DNA of 10,981 bases. It comes from Alphaproteobacteria bacterium (GTDB lineage Bacteria; Pseudomonadota; Alphaproteobacteria; SHVP01). The stretch is from assembly GCA_026421105.1 (NCBI GenBank), contig JAPKDI010000023.1, forward strand, positions 1 through 10,981, in the 5' to 3' direction. Shown piece by piece: positions 1 to 7,746 of the stretch. The translations under genes and the position numbers were made by a program. Position 1 is the stretch's first letter, and each line of letters starts with the position of its first letter. The notes below the pieces were generated by a model. That model had not been told where the DNA came from, did no database searches, and saw only the letters and a list, made by a program, of their open reading frames with translations.

Positions 1-684
1 CAAAAGGTCTGGTACCAAGGCTACGACCGAGATGCCAATGATTTGCAGAAATTTGTGACTCAAATCGTGGTTCCGCGTGACGGCGCGCCCATGTTTGTCG
101 TTGCCCATTCGATGGGTGGTCATATCGCGCTGCGCCACCTACACACCTATCCCGAAACTTTCAGTTTCGCCGTAATTACCGCGCCGATGTTGGGCATCCA
201 CACCGGCGGGGTCCCAAAATGGTTGGCAAACCTTTTGGCGTGGGGCGGCAGTATAGTGAAGGCTGAGGCCCACACTATCGGTTCAAGCGCCTGGGAATAT
301 GACGCTGATTTCGCGGTTGAAGACAGCTTCAAATCAACAGACCCGGTGCGCTACCGCGTGCAACAAGACTACGAGCAGCTAAAACCGGCCTTACGGTTGG
401 GCGGAGCGACCTATGGCTGGTTCCGGAACGCATCTCGAGAAATGGCCGAGCTAAACAAAAAAAGTTATCTGCGTGGCATCGAACACCCCATACTGATGAC
501 CTCATCGGGTAACGACCAGATCGTTCTATCTGATCAGGTTGACCGCGCCTGCTCTCTAATGAAGGCCTGTGAGCTGTATCCGATTGCGAACGCCAAGCAT
601 GAGATTTGGATGGAGCACGACGATTTTCGCGACCCGTGGTGGGCGCGTGTTGATGCGTTTGTTGAAGAGCAACTAAACCGTTAA
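1..684 (+). CDS. Alpha/beta hydrolase, lysophospholipase (PldB)-like, 5'-truncated by window edge
   Basis: The reading frame is open from base 1, so the true start lies outside the window. The TTG at 43 and the ATG at 91 are internal to the fold and are not credible starts. The visible 227 codons carry the nucleophile elbow A-H-S-M-G-G (catalytic Ser codon 109-111), an acid in S-G-N-D-Q (Asp codon 514-516) and a late His in A-K-H-E (codon 598-600), which together form the usual Ser-Asp-His triad. The late K-H-E-I segment is typical of monoacylglycerol lipase/lysophospholipase L2 (PldB) proteins. These run to about 300-330 residues, so roughly 80-100 N-terminal residues, including the oxyanion-hole strand, are missing. 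The likely role is hydrolysis of lysophospholipids or monoacylglycerols; the exact substrate is unknown. The TAA stop at 682-684 overlaps the stop of the convergent dehydratase gene. Confidence 0.85.
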   Translation, partial: QKVWYQGYDRDANDLQKFVTQIVVPRDGAPMFVVAHSMGGHIALRHLHTYPETFSFAVITAPMLGIHTGGVPKWLANLLAWGGSIVKAEAHTIGSSAWEYDADFAVEDSFKSTDPVRYRVQQDYEQLKPALRLGGATYGWFRNASREMAELNKKSYLRGIEHPILMTSSGNDQIVLSDQVDRACSLMKACELYPIANAKHEIWMEHDDFRDPWWARVDAFVEEQLNR

Positions 685-1019
685 GGGACCGCGACCACGA
701 TCGCATCAATCTTGGCAGCCATAATAAAGTCGTTCTCATGCAGGCCTTTAATCTTGTGTGTGTAAAGCTCAACGTTGGCATACCCCCAGCCAAACGTGAC
801 CTCGGGGTGATGCCCCTCTTCTTCGGCTAGCACGCCGACCTTATTGACGAAATCGAGCGACGCAACGAAGTTGGCGAAGCGGAAAGACCGCTGAATTCGG
901 GTGGCGTCATGGGTGAGTTCCCATTCCGGCACCTCGAGCACAAACACATGTGCTTCGTTTTCTGTCAGCGGCGGGATACCGCCGCGACACGGCACGCAGG
1001 TCTTTTCAGTCAACGCCAT
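681..1019 (-). CDS. phhB: 4a-hydroxytetrahydrobiopterin dehydratase (pterin-4a-carbinolamine dehydratase)
   Basis: A 112-residue protein, the normal length for the PCD/DCoH family. It dehydrates 4a-hydroxy-tetrahydropterin formed by aromatic amino acid hydroxylases so the cofactor can be recycled; it is cytosolic. The family signature is present: E-E-E-G-H-H-P at residues 66-72, W78, Y-A-N-V-E-L-Y-T-H at 80-88 (His88) and a later N-D at 96-97. The N-terminal C-x-x-C-R-G-G segment (residues 8-14) is common in bacterial members. The ATG at 1019 is preceded by AAGGAGAG about 11 bases upstream, a slightly long spacing. It is the last gene of the GFA-DUF1330-PCD cluster, 27 bases after DUF1330. 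No phenylalanine hydroxylase gene lies in the window, so its partner is elsewhere, or the protein serves another pterin role. Confidence 0.93.
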   Translation of the reverse strand: MALTEKTCVPCRGGIPPLTENEAHVFVLEVPEWELTHDATRIQRSFRFANFVASLDFVNKVGVLAEEEGHHPEVTFGWGYANVELYTHKIKGLHENDFIMAAKIDAIVVAVP

Positions 1020-1046
1020 GGCAATTAGCTCTCCTTTTGAGGCGGC

Positions 1047-1331
1047 CTATACGCCTTCAACAGCGACAATGCGTCCGGTCGAATGTTTGTGACGAATGCC
1101 GACGATGTTTCGATAATCAGGATCGTTCCAGAAGGATTCAAGGGCTACCTGGTCAGCGAATTCCATCACCGCCAATCGCCCTGCCCATTCGCCCTCGAGC
1201 GCCTTGGTGGCACCACCGCGAATGATGAACTTTCCGCCGTGGCGCGCGACGAGACCCGGTGTCTGCGCAGTGTATTCGGCATAGGCCTCGGCATTCTTAA
1301 CCTCGATCTCGGCAATGAGGTAGACGCTCAT
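1047..1331 (-). CDS. DUF1330 family protein
   Basis: A 94-residue protein beginning M-S-V-Y-L-I-A-E-I. It matches the small dimeric alpha/beta-barrel DUF1330 family: an N-terminal strand, a helix with A-Y-A-E-Y, a central G-G-K-F-I-I-R-G-G segment, and a C-terminal F-W-N-D-P-D-Y motif followed by R. The family has no firmly established function. The frame is open back to an ATG at 1346, but I chose 1331: GGGAGG lies about 7 bases upstream, and this ATG forms an ATGA overlap with the stop of the GFA gene (bases 1328-1331), indicating translational coupling. Cotranscription with a GFA protein and a pterin dehydratase gives only a loose hint of small-molecule detoxification or turnover. Confidence 0.88.
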   Translation of the reverse strand: MSVYLIAEIEVKNAEAYAEYTAQTPGLVARHGGKFIIRGGATKALEGEWAGRLAVMEFADQVALESFWNDPDYRNIVGIRHKHSTGRIVAVEGV

Positions 1332-1837
1332 TTTCTGCCCTCCCATAACCCATGCCGCCGATGCCAGGCCTCAATTGATTCGTCCGGGTAGCCTGGGAAG
1401 TGCTTATGCCCCTCGCCGCTGGGCACCTCGACCCACAGCGCCTTGTGATCCAGCATGATATGGACCGTCTCAGGCGGCGTCGGCAGCGGGGTGTCAATCA
1501 CACCTGCGAATGGATGTACGAGTTCGGGCCATTCCGGGCTGTACACCCACAATGCCGTCCCACACTCAACGCAGTAGGCGCGAAGTGCGGAGCTGGGTTC
1601 CCCCTCGGGCGCGTCGGCACCGTGTTCGGTGCCACATTTTTCGGCTTGATAAGATTTTGCATGCTCACCCCCGAAAATCTTGAGCGTATCAAACTGGCCC
1701 GACAGATTGACGCCGTAACCGCCCGAGCCAGCGGTCTTACGACAGATGGAGCAAAAGCACCGCATGTAGGGATAGGGCGCATGAGACTCCACCGAGAAGC
1801 GGACCTTGCCGCAGTGACAGCTGCCGTCGAGTTTCAT
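1328..1837 (-). CDS. GFA (glutathione-dependent formaldehyde-activating)/CENP-V family zinc protein
   Basis: A 169-residue protein with the zinc-binding cysteine pattern of the GFA/CENP-V fold: C7-x-C9-G, C27-x-C29-x2-C32 and C89-x2-C92, plus an additional C68. The C-terminal part, with H-I-M-L-D-H-K-A-L-W-V-E, F-P-G-Y-P and E-A-W-H-R-R-H-G-L, is also typical. The founding member (Gfa of Paracoccus) was described as S-(hydroxymethyl)glutathione synthase, but most homologues have no proven substrate, so this gene should not be read as a proven formaldehyde enzyme. The frame runs back to 1870. The ATG at 1837 is preferred because AGAGGA sits 5 bases upstream and the protein then begins M-K-L-D-G-S-C-H-C-G, as in the family. 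It is first in the leftward cluster, divergent from the first SDR gene across 76 bases. Confidence 0.9.
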   Translation of the reverse strand: MKLDGSCHCGKVRFSVESHAPYPYMRCFCSICRKTAGSGGYGVNLSGQFDTLKIFGGEHAKSYQAEKCGTEHGADAPEGEPSSALRAYCVECGTALWVYSPEWPELVHPFAGVIDTPLPTPPETVHIMLDHKALWVEVPSGEGHKHFPGYPDESIEAWHRRHGLWEGRK

Positions 1838-1913
1838 ACTGTTCCTCTCATTCCTTGTGCGCCCGGTCATCGTATCGGTGACGGCGCGCTACGCCAATGA
1901 TGGGAGAGTACGC
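1838..1913. promoter_or_regulatory. Divergent intergenic region between GFA and SDR1 genes
   Basis: The 76 bases separating the divergently transcribed GFA cluster and SDR cluster must hold, or overlap, promoters for both unless these lie inside the neighbouring genes. Visible signals are the two ribosome binding sites, AGAGGA for GFA and GGGAGAG at 1902-1908 for the SDR. I see no convincing -35/-10 pair and no long inverted repeat. The promoter role is inferred from gene arrangement alone. Confidence 0.4.
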
Positions 1914-2624
1914 GTGCCAAGCGTCTTTGTGACCGGCGCCAACCGCGGCCTGGGTCTGGAGTTCGTGCGTCAATACAGCGCGGACGGCTGGCGGGTCCTC
2001 GCCGCATGCCGCGCGCCGAATGATGCCACCACCCTTGGTAATATTGCGGCCGACTCCGATGGCAAGACCACTCTTCATGCGATTGACGTGGCCGACCGCG
2101 CCGGGGTGCAGCAGCTCGCGGCGACTATCGACGAGCCCATCGACATCTTGATCAACAACGCTGGACAGATGGAGGCCTGGGACACCGGATTCGGCGCCAT
2201 CGACTACGCACAATGGGAGCGAATCTTTCGCACCAATTTGTTTGGGCCGGCCTGGGTATCGCATGCCTTTGCGCCGCACGTTGCCCGAAGCGATCACCGA
2301 TTGATTGCGATGATGACGTCGGGTCTGGGTAGTCTGGAAGATAATTGCGACGGCGCGCGCAACCCTGCCGGCAAACTGTACATGTATCGCTCGAGCAAGG
2401 CCGCGCTGAACATGTTGGTCAGCAAGCTGGCGGCAGATCTGAAAGACCGAAACATTGCCGTGATCGCGATGGGGCCGGGCCACGTGCAAACCGACATGGG
2501 CGGGCAAACCGCTAAGTTGACACCGGTGGAGAGCATTGGGGCCGTGCGCGGCGTTCTTGCGGTACGCACCATAGACCACACCGGCCGATATTACTTTTAC
2601 ACGGGCGATGAGTACCCGTGGTAA
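1914..2624 (+). CDS. Short-chain dehydrogenase/reductase, C-factor-like (SDR copy 1)
   Basis: A classical SDR of 236 residues. T-G-A-N-R-G-L-G (7-14) is the dinucleotide-binding glycine motif, N-N-A-G (81-84) stabilises the sheet, and Ser136 with Tyr158-x3-Lys162 form the catalytic set. G-P-G-H-V-Q-T-D-M-G-G (187-197) follows the active site. The protein is expected to be a cytosolic NAD(P)-dependent oxidoreductase; the substrate cannot be read from sequence. The frame is open from 1857, but the GTG at 1914 is the better start: GGAG lies 7 bases upstream and the Rossmann strand then begins at residue 3, as in copies 2 and 3. The loop between Ser136 and Tyr158 is about six residues longer than in the other copies. 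It leads a same-strand trio. The resemblance to Myxococcus C-factor (CsgA) is at family level only. Confidence 0.9.
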   Translation: MPSVFVTGANRGLGLEFVRQYSADGWRVLAACRAPNDATTLGNIAADSDGKTTLHAIDVADRAGVQQLAATIDEPIDILINNAGQMEAWDTGFGAIDYAQWERIFRTNLFGPAWVSHAFAPHVARSDHRLIAMMTSGLGSLEDNCDGARNPAGKLYMYRSSKAALNMLVSKLAADLKDRNIAVIAMGPGHVQTDMGGQTAKLTPVESIGAVRGVLAVRTIDHTGRYYFYTGDEYPW

Positions 2625-2637
2625 CGGAGGGACGTTC

Positions 2638-3312
2638 ATGCCTACGATTTTGATCACCGGCGCCAATCGCGGCATAGGCCTGGAGTCAGCCCGGCAATTT
2701 GCCGCCGACGGATGGCGCGTATTAGCGTGTTGCCGAAATCCTGACGCAGCAAGTGAGCTTGCCAGCTTGAGCGGCGTCACAGTCCACGCGCTCGATGTGA
2801 CGGATATAGCGTCGGTGGACCGTCTTGCCCAACAGATTGCCGATCCGATTGACGTGCTCTTGAACAACGCAGGACAAAGCCCGCGACCATCGCTTGAGTT
2901 TGGTAGCATGGATTACGACGGGTGGGCTGACCTATTCGCAGTAAACACGCTGGCGCCATTCAAGATGATCGAGGCGTTCCACGACCATCTCCGTCGGTCG
3001 GAACGCAGGGTCGTGGCCAACGTCTCCAGCCTCATGGGCTCTATAGCGGATACGAGCAACGGGATTGTACCGTATCGCACGACCAAAGCCGCGTTGAACA
3101 TGGTAACCAAGGCGCTGTCCGGTGATCTTGCAGGCGACAAAATCATTGTGTTTAGCATCAATCCGGGTTGGGTACGCACCGACATGGGTGGTCCTAGAGC
3201 CACGGTGTCGCCGCAAGACAGCGCCAAAGGGATCAAGGAAGTTATCGAAGGCGCCAACGCCGACGCAAGCGGACAGTTCTTCAACTGGACGGGCGAGACA
3301 TTGCCTTGGTGA
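2638..3312 (+). CDS. Short-chain dehydrogenase/reductase, C-factor-like (SDR copy 2)
   Basis: A 224-residue classical SDR, paralogous to both neighbours. It has T-G-A-N-R-G-I-G (7-14), N-N-A-G (76-79), the active-site Ser pair at 130-131 in V-S-S-L-M-G-S, Tyr146-x3-Lys150, and N-P-G-W-V-R-T-D-M-G-G after the active site. The C-terminus ends F-F-N-W-T-G-E-T-L-P-W, matching the ending of copy 1 (G-D-E-Y-P-W). The ATG at 2638 is preceded by GGAGG at 2626-2630 (7-base spacing) and lies 13 bases after the stop of copy 1, so the two are almost certainly cotranscribed. The open frame from 2608 would overlap copy 1 and lacks a better ribosome binding site. The substrate is unknown. Confidence 0.92.
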   Translation: MPTILITGANRGIGLESARQFAADGWRVLACCRNPDAASELASLSGVTVHALDVTDIASVDRLAQQIADPIDVLLNNAGQSPRPSLEFGSMDYDGWADLFAVNTLAPFKMIEAFHDHLRRSERRVVANVSSLMGSIADTSNGIVPYRTTKAALNMVTKALSGDLAGDKIIVFSINPGWVRTDMGGPRATVSPQDSAKGIKEVIEGANADASGQFFNWTGETLPW

Positions 3313-3316
3313 CCCG

Positions 3317-4033
3317 ATGACCACGATGCTGATCACCGGCGCCAATCGTGGACTAGGATTGGATTTTGTTCGCCGTCTCGCACCCGAGGGCTGGCAGGTC
3401 CACGCCTGCTGCCGTAATCCTGCCAAGGCCGCCGATTTACGGGCGATGGCCGTGGAGTACGACGTGACACTCCACGCTCTGGATGTAGCCGACTTCGATC
3501 AGATCGACGCGCTCAAGAAGGCACTTGGCAACACCCCGATTGATGTGCTGTTCAACAACGCAGGCATTATGGAGACGACCCAAAGAACCTTGTCGCTCGA
3601 CCACACCAACCAGATGTTCGAGACGCTGGACGAAGACGAATGGATGGCCGTGATGCGCGTCAACACCATGGCACCGATGCGGATGTGCGAAGTCTTCGTC
3701 GACAACGTCGCTGCGAGTGACCGAAAGCAGATGTTGATGATGTCGAGCATTGTCGGCAGCATTGGCAGCAATACGACGTCGCGGTGGTACCACTACGGCA
3801 CATCAAAGACCGCACTGAACATGGTGATGCGCAGCCTCGCGGCCGACTTGAGGGACCGCGGCATCACCGTGATGTCGTTGCACCCGGGGTGGACCCAAAC
3901 CGACATGGGCGGACCCGAAGCAGCCCTGACGGTCGACCAAAGCGTGGGCGGCATGGTTGAAGTGGTGAAGAAGCTGACCCCTGCCGATAGCGGGCGGTTC
4001 ATTGCATGGAATGGCGAGGACGTCGCCTGGTAG
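3317..4033 (+). CDS. Short-chain dehydrogenase/reductase, C-factor-like (SDR copy 3)
   Basis: A 238-residue classical SDR, third of the tandem set. T-G-A-N-R-G-L-G (7-14), N-N-A-G (80-83), Ser143-144, Tyr160-x3-Lys164 and H-P-G-W-T-Q-T-D-M-G-G are all present. It carries an insertion of about nine residues after N-N-A-G (around residues 88-100) compared with copies 1 and 2. Only 4 bases separate its ATG from the stop of copy 2, and there is no clear Shine-Dalgarno sequence before it, so translation probably depends on ribosomes terminating on copy 2. The same frame stays open back to 3122 inside copy 2, but an upstream start would add 65 residues ahead of the Rossmann strand with no family support. 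The gene ends 84 bases before the convergent PuuE-like gene. Confidence 0.92.
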   Translation: MTTMLITGANRGLGLDFVRRLAPEGWQVHACCRNPAKAADLRAMAVEYDVTLHALDVADFDQIDALKKALGNTPIDVLFNNAGIMETTQRTLSLDHTNQMFETLDEDEWMAVMRVNTMAPMRMCEVFVDNVAASDRKQMLMMSSIVGSIGSNTTSRWYHYGTSKTALNMVMRSLAADLRDRGITVMSLHPGWTQTDMGGPEAALTVDQSVGGMVEVVKKLTPADSGRFIAWNGEDVAW

Positions 4034-4117
4034 GAGAGCGCGACACTCGCCAGTACCCCATGCGACTTTGCCAGGCTCGAGGACATCACCGTCAAAGGTC
4101 ACACGCAACGTGTCGAG

Positions 4118-5056
4118 CTACTGGGCAGCAGGGCCCGGATACGGAAACTTCTCGCGCCAATGGCGCGCGACTTCTTCGCGCGTGCAAATCCAGACGTCCT
4201 TGTGTTGCTGGACGTGCTCAAGAAAATCTTGCAGGGCGCGTGCGCGCCCAGGTCGACCAACAACGCGGGGATGGAGGCCAACTGACATCATCCGTGGGTG
4301 TTTGGCACCTTCTTCGTAGAAGAAATCAAATGAATCGCGCATGTAGTTGAAGAACTGACGGCCTTCGGTAAAGCCGCCTGGTACCGTAAAGCGCATATCA
4401 TTGACTTCAAGGGAGTATGGCAAAATCAACACAGGGTACCCGGAGTCCTCGACCCAATACGGGAGATCATCGGCGTAGGAATCAGAGTCGTAGATGAAGC
4501 CCCCCTCCTCCGCCGCGAGCCGCCGCGAGATCGCGCTCATCCGCCCGGCGAACCAACCGACCGGCCGTTTCCCCGTGGTGTTCGTGATCGCTTCGATGGC
4601 GCGGCGCATGTGATCGCGCTCTTCAGCTTCGGTGAGTTCGCCGTGGTCGATCCAGCGATACCCGTGCGTGGCAATCTCATGGCCCGCATCGGCCATCGCT
4701 TTAGCCGCCACCGGATTGCGCTCCATCGCCTGGCCGCAGGCATAGACAGTACAGCGCACGTCGTAGCGCTCTAGAAGACGCAAGATGCGCCAGATGCCCG
4801 CACGCGAACCATATTCGTAAATCGACTCGACCAAGAGATTGCGTTTACCTTCCAACGCTTGAAAGGTTGGATGCCCGGGCACGTCGGTCATTAACCCTTC
4901 GGAATGCGCATCGCCATCCATGATGGTGTGCTCGGCGCCCTCTTCGTAGTTGATGACGAGGTTCAGCGCGACGCGTGCGCCCCCAGGCCATTGCGGGTCA
5001 GGCGGATTAGGCCCGTAGCCGTAGAGATCGCGTGGATAATCTGCAGACGTGGTCAT
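4118..5056 (-). CDS. PuuE-like polysaccharide deacetylase-fold hydrolase (allantoinase-type family)
   Basis: A 312-residue protein matching the PuuE/'putative urate catabolism protein' branch of the NodB-like carbohydrate esterase fold. The start R-D-L-Y-G-Y-G at 9-15, N-Y-E-E-G at 36-40, E-Y-G-S-R-A-G at 81-87, T-H-G-Y-R-W at 130-135, E-E-G-G-F-I-Y-D-S-D at 183-192 and D-D-L-P-Y-W at 196-201 are all characteristic. Pseudomonas PuuE is a cofactor-independent allantoinase. As in that protein, the usual NodB metal ligands are altered: Glu38/39 stand where an Asp pair is expected, and Trp135 stands where the second His of H-x3-H would be. The length is normal. The ATG at 5056 has GGGAGG about 9 bases upstream. 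It lies 50 bases after metH on the same strand, so it may be the operon's last gene. No ureide or urate genes are nearby, so allantoin as substrate is only one possibility. Confidence 0.85.
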   Translation of the reverse strand: MTTSADYPRDLYGYGPNPPDPQWPGGARVALNLVINYEEGAEHTIMDGDAHSEGLMTDVPGHPTFQALEGKRNLLVESIYEYGSRAGIWRILRLLERYDVRCTVYACGQAMERNPVAAKAMADAGHEIATHGYRWIDHGELTEAEERDHMRRAIEAITNTTGKRPVGWFAGRMSAISRRLAAEEGGFIYDSDSYADDLPYWVEDSGYPVLILPYSLEVNDMRFTVPGGFTEGRQFFNYMRDSFDFFYEEGAKHPRMMSVGLHPRVVGRPGRARALQDFLEHVQQHKDVWICTREEVARHWREKFPYPGPAAQ

Positions 5057-5106
5057 GCGTTCTGTCCTCCCGAAAGGGGAAGTCTAACGCGAAAATAACA
5101 GGTGGA

Positions 5107-7746
5107 TCAGGTGCGATCGTAGGCGAGGTTCGAAGCAAGCCAGCGCTCGGCTTGGGCGAGCGAAACGCCGCGCCGCTCGGCGTAGTCTGCCACCTGATCT
5201 CGGCTAATGCGCCCAATGCCAAAATACTGAGAGTCCGGGTGGGAGAAGTAGTACCCCGACACAGACGCACCCGGCAGCATGGCAAAACTTTCAGTGAGCG
5301 TGATTCCCGAATTTTTTGTGGTATCGAGCAATTCGAACAACGCTGGTTTTTCGCTATGATCAGGACACGCTGGATAACCAGGTGCTGGGCGGATGCCGCG
5401 GTAGGCTTCGTCGATGAGCGATGCGTTATCCAGTGTTTCGTCAGGCGCGTACCCCCAGAACTCTTTGCGCACCCGTTCATGCAGGCGTTCGGCGAACGAC
5501 TCGGCTAAGCGGTCGGCCAGGGACTGGAGCATGATGCCACTGTAATCGTCGTGGTCCGCTTTGAACTCGGCGAGCTTGCCTTCGATGCCCCAACCAGCCG
5601 TGACGGCAAATCCACCGATGAAATCCGCTGTGCCACTGTCTTTGGGTGCAACAAAATCAGCCAAGCAGAAATTGGTACGGCCGGCCGACTTACTCATTTG
5701 CTGGCGTAAAAAATGAACGGTCTGCAAGACAGTAGTTCGGCTTTCATCTGTGTAGATCTGGATATCGTCACCAACCGAATTGGCGGGGAAAAACCCGAAC
5801 ACGGCGCGGGCGGTCAACCACTGCTCGCCGACCAAGCGTTGCAGCATGGCCTGCGCGTCCTTAAAGAGATCTTTCGCTGCCTCGCCGACCTTCGCGTCTT
5901 CTAGGATTTTTGGATAGTTGCCCGCGAGCTCCCAGGTCCGAAAAAATGGCGTCCAGTCAATCTTCGACGTTAGCTCGGCAAGGTCGTAGTCCTCCAACGC
6001 GCGAACGCCGACGAACGTGGGCGCTGGCGGTTCATAGCTCGACCAGTTGCCACTGAAGCCATTCGCGCGGGCAGTTGCGATGGGGTGTTGGTTGGCGCCT
6101 GAATCGCGATTGCGGTAGCGCTCTCGTACGCCTTCGTATTCGGCAGCGATATCGGCCACGTAATCGGCCTTACGCGTTTCGCTCATCAGATTGCTAGCCA
6201 CGGCAACCGCGCGCGATGCGTCCAACACGTGGATCGCCGGCCCCCGCTTGTAACCCGGTGCGATCTTGACCGCGGCATGCACCTTCGACGTTGTGGCCCC
6301 ACCAATCAGCAATGGAATGTCGAACGCCTCGCGCTCCATTTCGTGCGCGACGGTAATCATCTCGTCGAGAGATGGCGTGATGAGGCCGGACAACCCGATA
6401 ATGTCGACGTTCTCTTTGCGCGCCGTCTCAAGGATGGTCTGATACGGCACCATGACACCGAGGTCGATGACCTCGAAGTTGTTGCACTGGAGAACGACGC
6501 CAACGATGTTCTTGCCGATGTCATGCACGTCGCCCTTTACCGTCGCCATAAGGATCTTGCCCTTGGCAGCAGTCCCCACGTCTTTCTCGGATTCAATAAA
6601 TGGCAGTAGGTGCGCAACAGCTTGCTTCATAACCCGCGCGCTCTTGACGACCTGCGGCAGGAACATTTTTCCCGAGCCGAACAAATCGCCGACGACATTC
6701 ATGCCGTCCATCAACGGCCCTTCGATGACTTGAATGGGCCGATCGAATTCTTGGCGTGCCTCCTCAGTGTCCGCGACGACAAAATCAGCAATGCCTTTGA
6801 CCAATGCGTGGGTCAGCCGCTCCCGCACCGGCGCTTCGCGCCAAGCAAGGTCTACCACCTGCACTTTACCGCCCTGGGCACGATAGCTCTCGGCGACGGT
6901 AAGCATCCGTTCGGTCGCGTCGTCGCGCCGGTTAAGGATCACGTCTTCGGCGGCGTCGCGCAGATCTTTTGGAATCTCTCCGTAGACCTCAAGCTGGCCT
7001 GCATTGACTATCCCCATGTCCATACCAGCGGCGATGGCGTGGTAGAGAAACACTGAGTGCATCGCTTCGCGAACCGCGTTGTTACCCCGGAACGAGAACG
7101 AAACGTTCGAAACGCCACCCGAGACATGCGCGTGCGGGAGTTCGGCACGGATACGACGGGCCGCCTCAATGAACTCGATGCCGTAATTATTGTGTTCTTC
7201 GATCCCCGTGGCGACGGCAAAGATGTTGGGATCAAAAATGATGTCCTCGGCGGGAAACCCGACTTCGTTTACCAGAATGTCGTAGCAGCGCTTGCATATC
7301 TCGACCTTGCGGTCGGCGGTATCGGCCTGACCATCTTCGTCGAATGCCATGACGACGACCGCGGCACCATAACGGCGAACTTTTTTCGCCTGCTCAACAA
7401 AGGGCTCCCTCCCCTCTTTGAGACTGATCGAATTGACGACCGACTTGCCTTGTACGCATTTCAAGCCGGCTTCGATGACAGACCACTTCGACGAGTCGAT
7501 CATGATCGGGACGCGGCTGATTTCGGGCTCCGAGGCGATCAGGTTGAGGAACGTGACCATGGCCTGCTCGGAGTCGAGCATGCCCTCGTCCATGTTGACG
7601 TCGATAATCTGCGCACCGCCTGCAACTTGGCCGCGCGCGACCTCAAGTGCGGCATCGAAATCACCGTTGACGATCAGTTTGCGGAACTTGGCGGAACCGG
7701 TGACGTTGGTGCGTTCACCGATATTGACGAATCTGGCGATACTCAT
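5107..7746 (-). CDS. metH: Methionine synthase, C-terminal polypeptide (folate-, cobalamin- and AdoMet-activation domains)
   Basis: An 879-residue protein holding every MetH domain except the homocysteine-binding one. The pterin-binding barrel (about 1-280) starts [11 protein letters not shown] and includes I-D-V-N-M-D-E-G-M and I-M-I-D-S-S-K-W. The cobalamin cap (about 290-390) precedes the B12 Rossmann domain (about 395-530), whose G-D-V-H-D-I-G-K motif supplies the lower-ligand His409. The AdoMet-dependent reactivation domain (about 580-879) contains [12 protein letters not shown] (786-797). The protein transfers methyl from 5-methyl-THF through cobalamin and is presumably completed by the upstream polypeptide. 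Its ATG overlaps the upstream stop as ATGA (7743-7746), so it is translationally coupled, and there is no frame break inside either part. This split is known in some alphaproteobacteria. Confidence 0.97.
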   Translation of the reverse strand: MSIARFVNIGERTNVTGSAKFRKLIVNGDFDAALEVARGQVAGGAQIIDVNMDEGMLDSEQAMVTFLNLIASEPEISRVPIMIDSSKWSVIEAGLKCVQGKSVVNSISLKEGREPFVEQAKKVRRYGAAVVVMAFDEDGQADTADRKVEICKRCYDILVNEVGFPAEDIIFDPNIFAVATGIEEHNNYGIEFIEAARRIRAELPHAHVSGGVSNVSFSFRGNNAVREAMHSVFLYHAIAAGMDMGIVNAGQLEVYGEIPKDLRDAAEDVILNRRDDATERMLTVAESYRAQGGKVQVVDLAWREAPVRERLTHALVKGIADFVVADTEEARQEFDRPIQVIEGPLMDGMNVVGDLFGSGKMFLPQVVKSARVMKQAVAHLLPFIESEKDVGTAAKGKILMATVKGDVHDIGKNIVGVVLQCNNFEVIDLGVMVPYQTILETARKENVDIIGLSGLITPSLDEMITVAHEMEREAFDIPLLIGGATTSKVHAAVKIAPGYKRGPAIHVLDASRAVAVASNLMSETRKADYVADIAAEYEGVRERYRNRDSGANQHPIATARANGFSGNWSSYEPPAPTFVGVRALEDYDLAELTSKIDWTPFFRTWELAGNYPKILEDAKVGEAAKDLFKDAQAMLQRLVGEQWLTARAVFGFFPANSVGDDIQIYTDESRTTVLQTVHFLRQQMSKSAGRTNFCLADFVAPKDSGTADFIGGFAVTAGWGIEGKLAEFKADHDDYSGIMLQSLADRLAESFAERLHERVRKEFWGYAPDETLDNASLIDEAYRGIRPAPGYPACPDHSEKPALFELLDTTKNSGITLTESFAMLPGASVSGYYFSHPDSQYFGIGRISRDQVADYAERRGVSLAQAERWLASNLAYDRT

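Noticed and set aside
1848..2909. Long minus-strand frame (353 codons) opposite SDR copies 1 and 2
   Set aside because: It is the antisense of two clear SDR genes, has no domain signature and would overlap the GFA start.
3803..4108. Minus-strand frame beyond the PuuE-like stop, in frame with it, giving protein-like text such as R-V-T-F-D-G-D-V-L-E-P-G
   Set aside because: Most of it lies antisense to the conserved catalytic C-terminus of SDR copy 3. PuuE-family length is already complete at the TAG, and no start or family signature is seen.
4034..4117. Possible terminator between convergent SDR copy 3 and PuuE-like gene (ACACG-CAA-CGTGT at 4101-4113; CTCGA/TCGAG at 4076-4117)
   Set aside because: The stem is only 5 base pairs and no T-run follows on either strand, so it does not meet the form of an intrinsic terminator.
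4118..5056. Annotation as chitin/peptidoglycan deacetylase
   Set aside because: There is no signal peptide, and the NodB Asp and second His metal ligands are replaced as in PuuE. The N-terminal R-D-L-Y-G-Y-G motif is specific to that branch.
5057..5106. Hairpin CTTCCC-CTTTC-GGGAG overlapping the PuuE-like ribosome binding site
   Set aside because: It has only about 5 pairs including a G-U, which is too weak to call a terminator or a switch.
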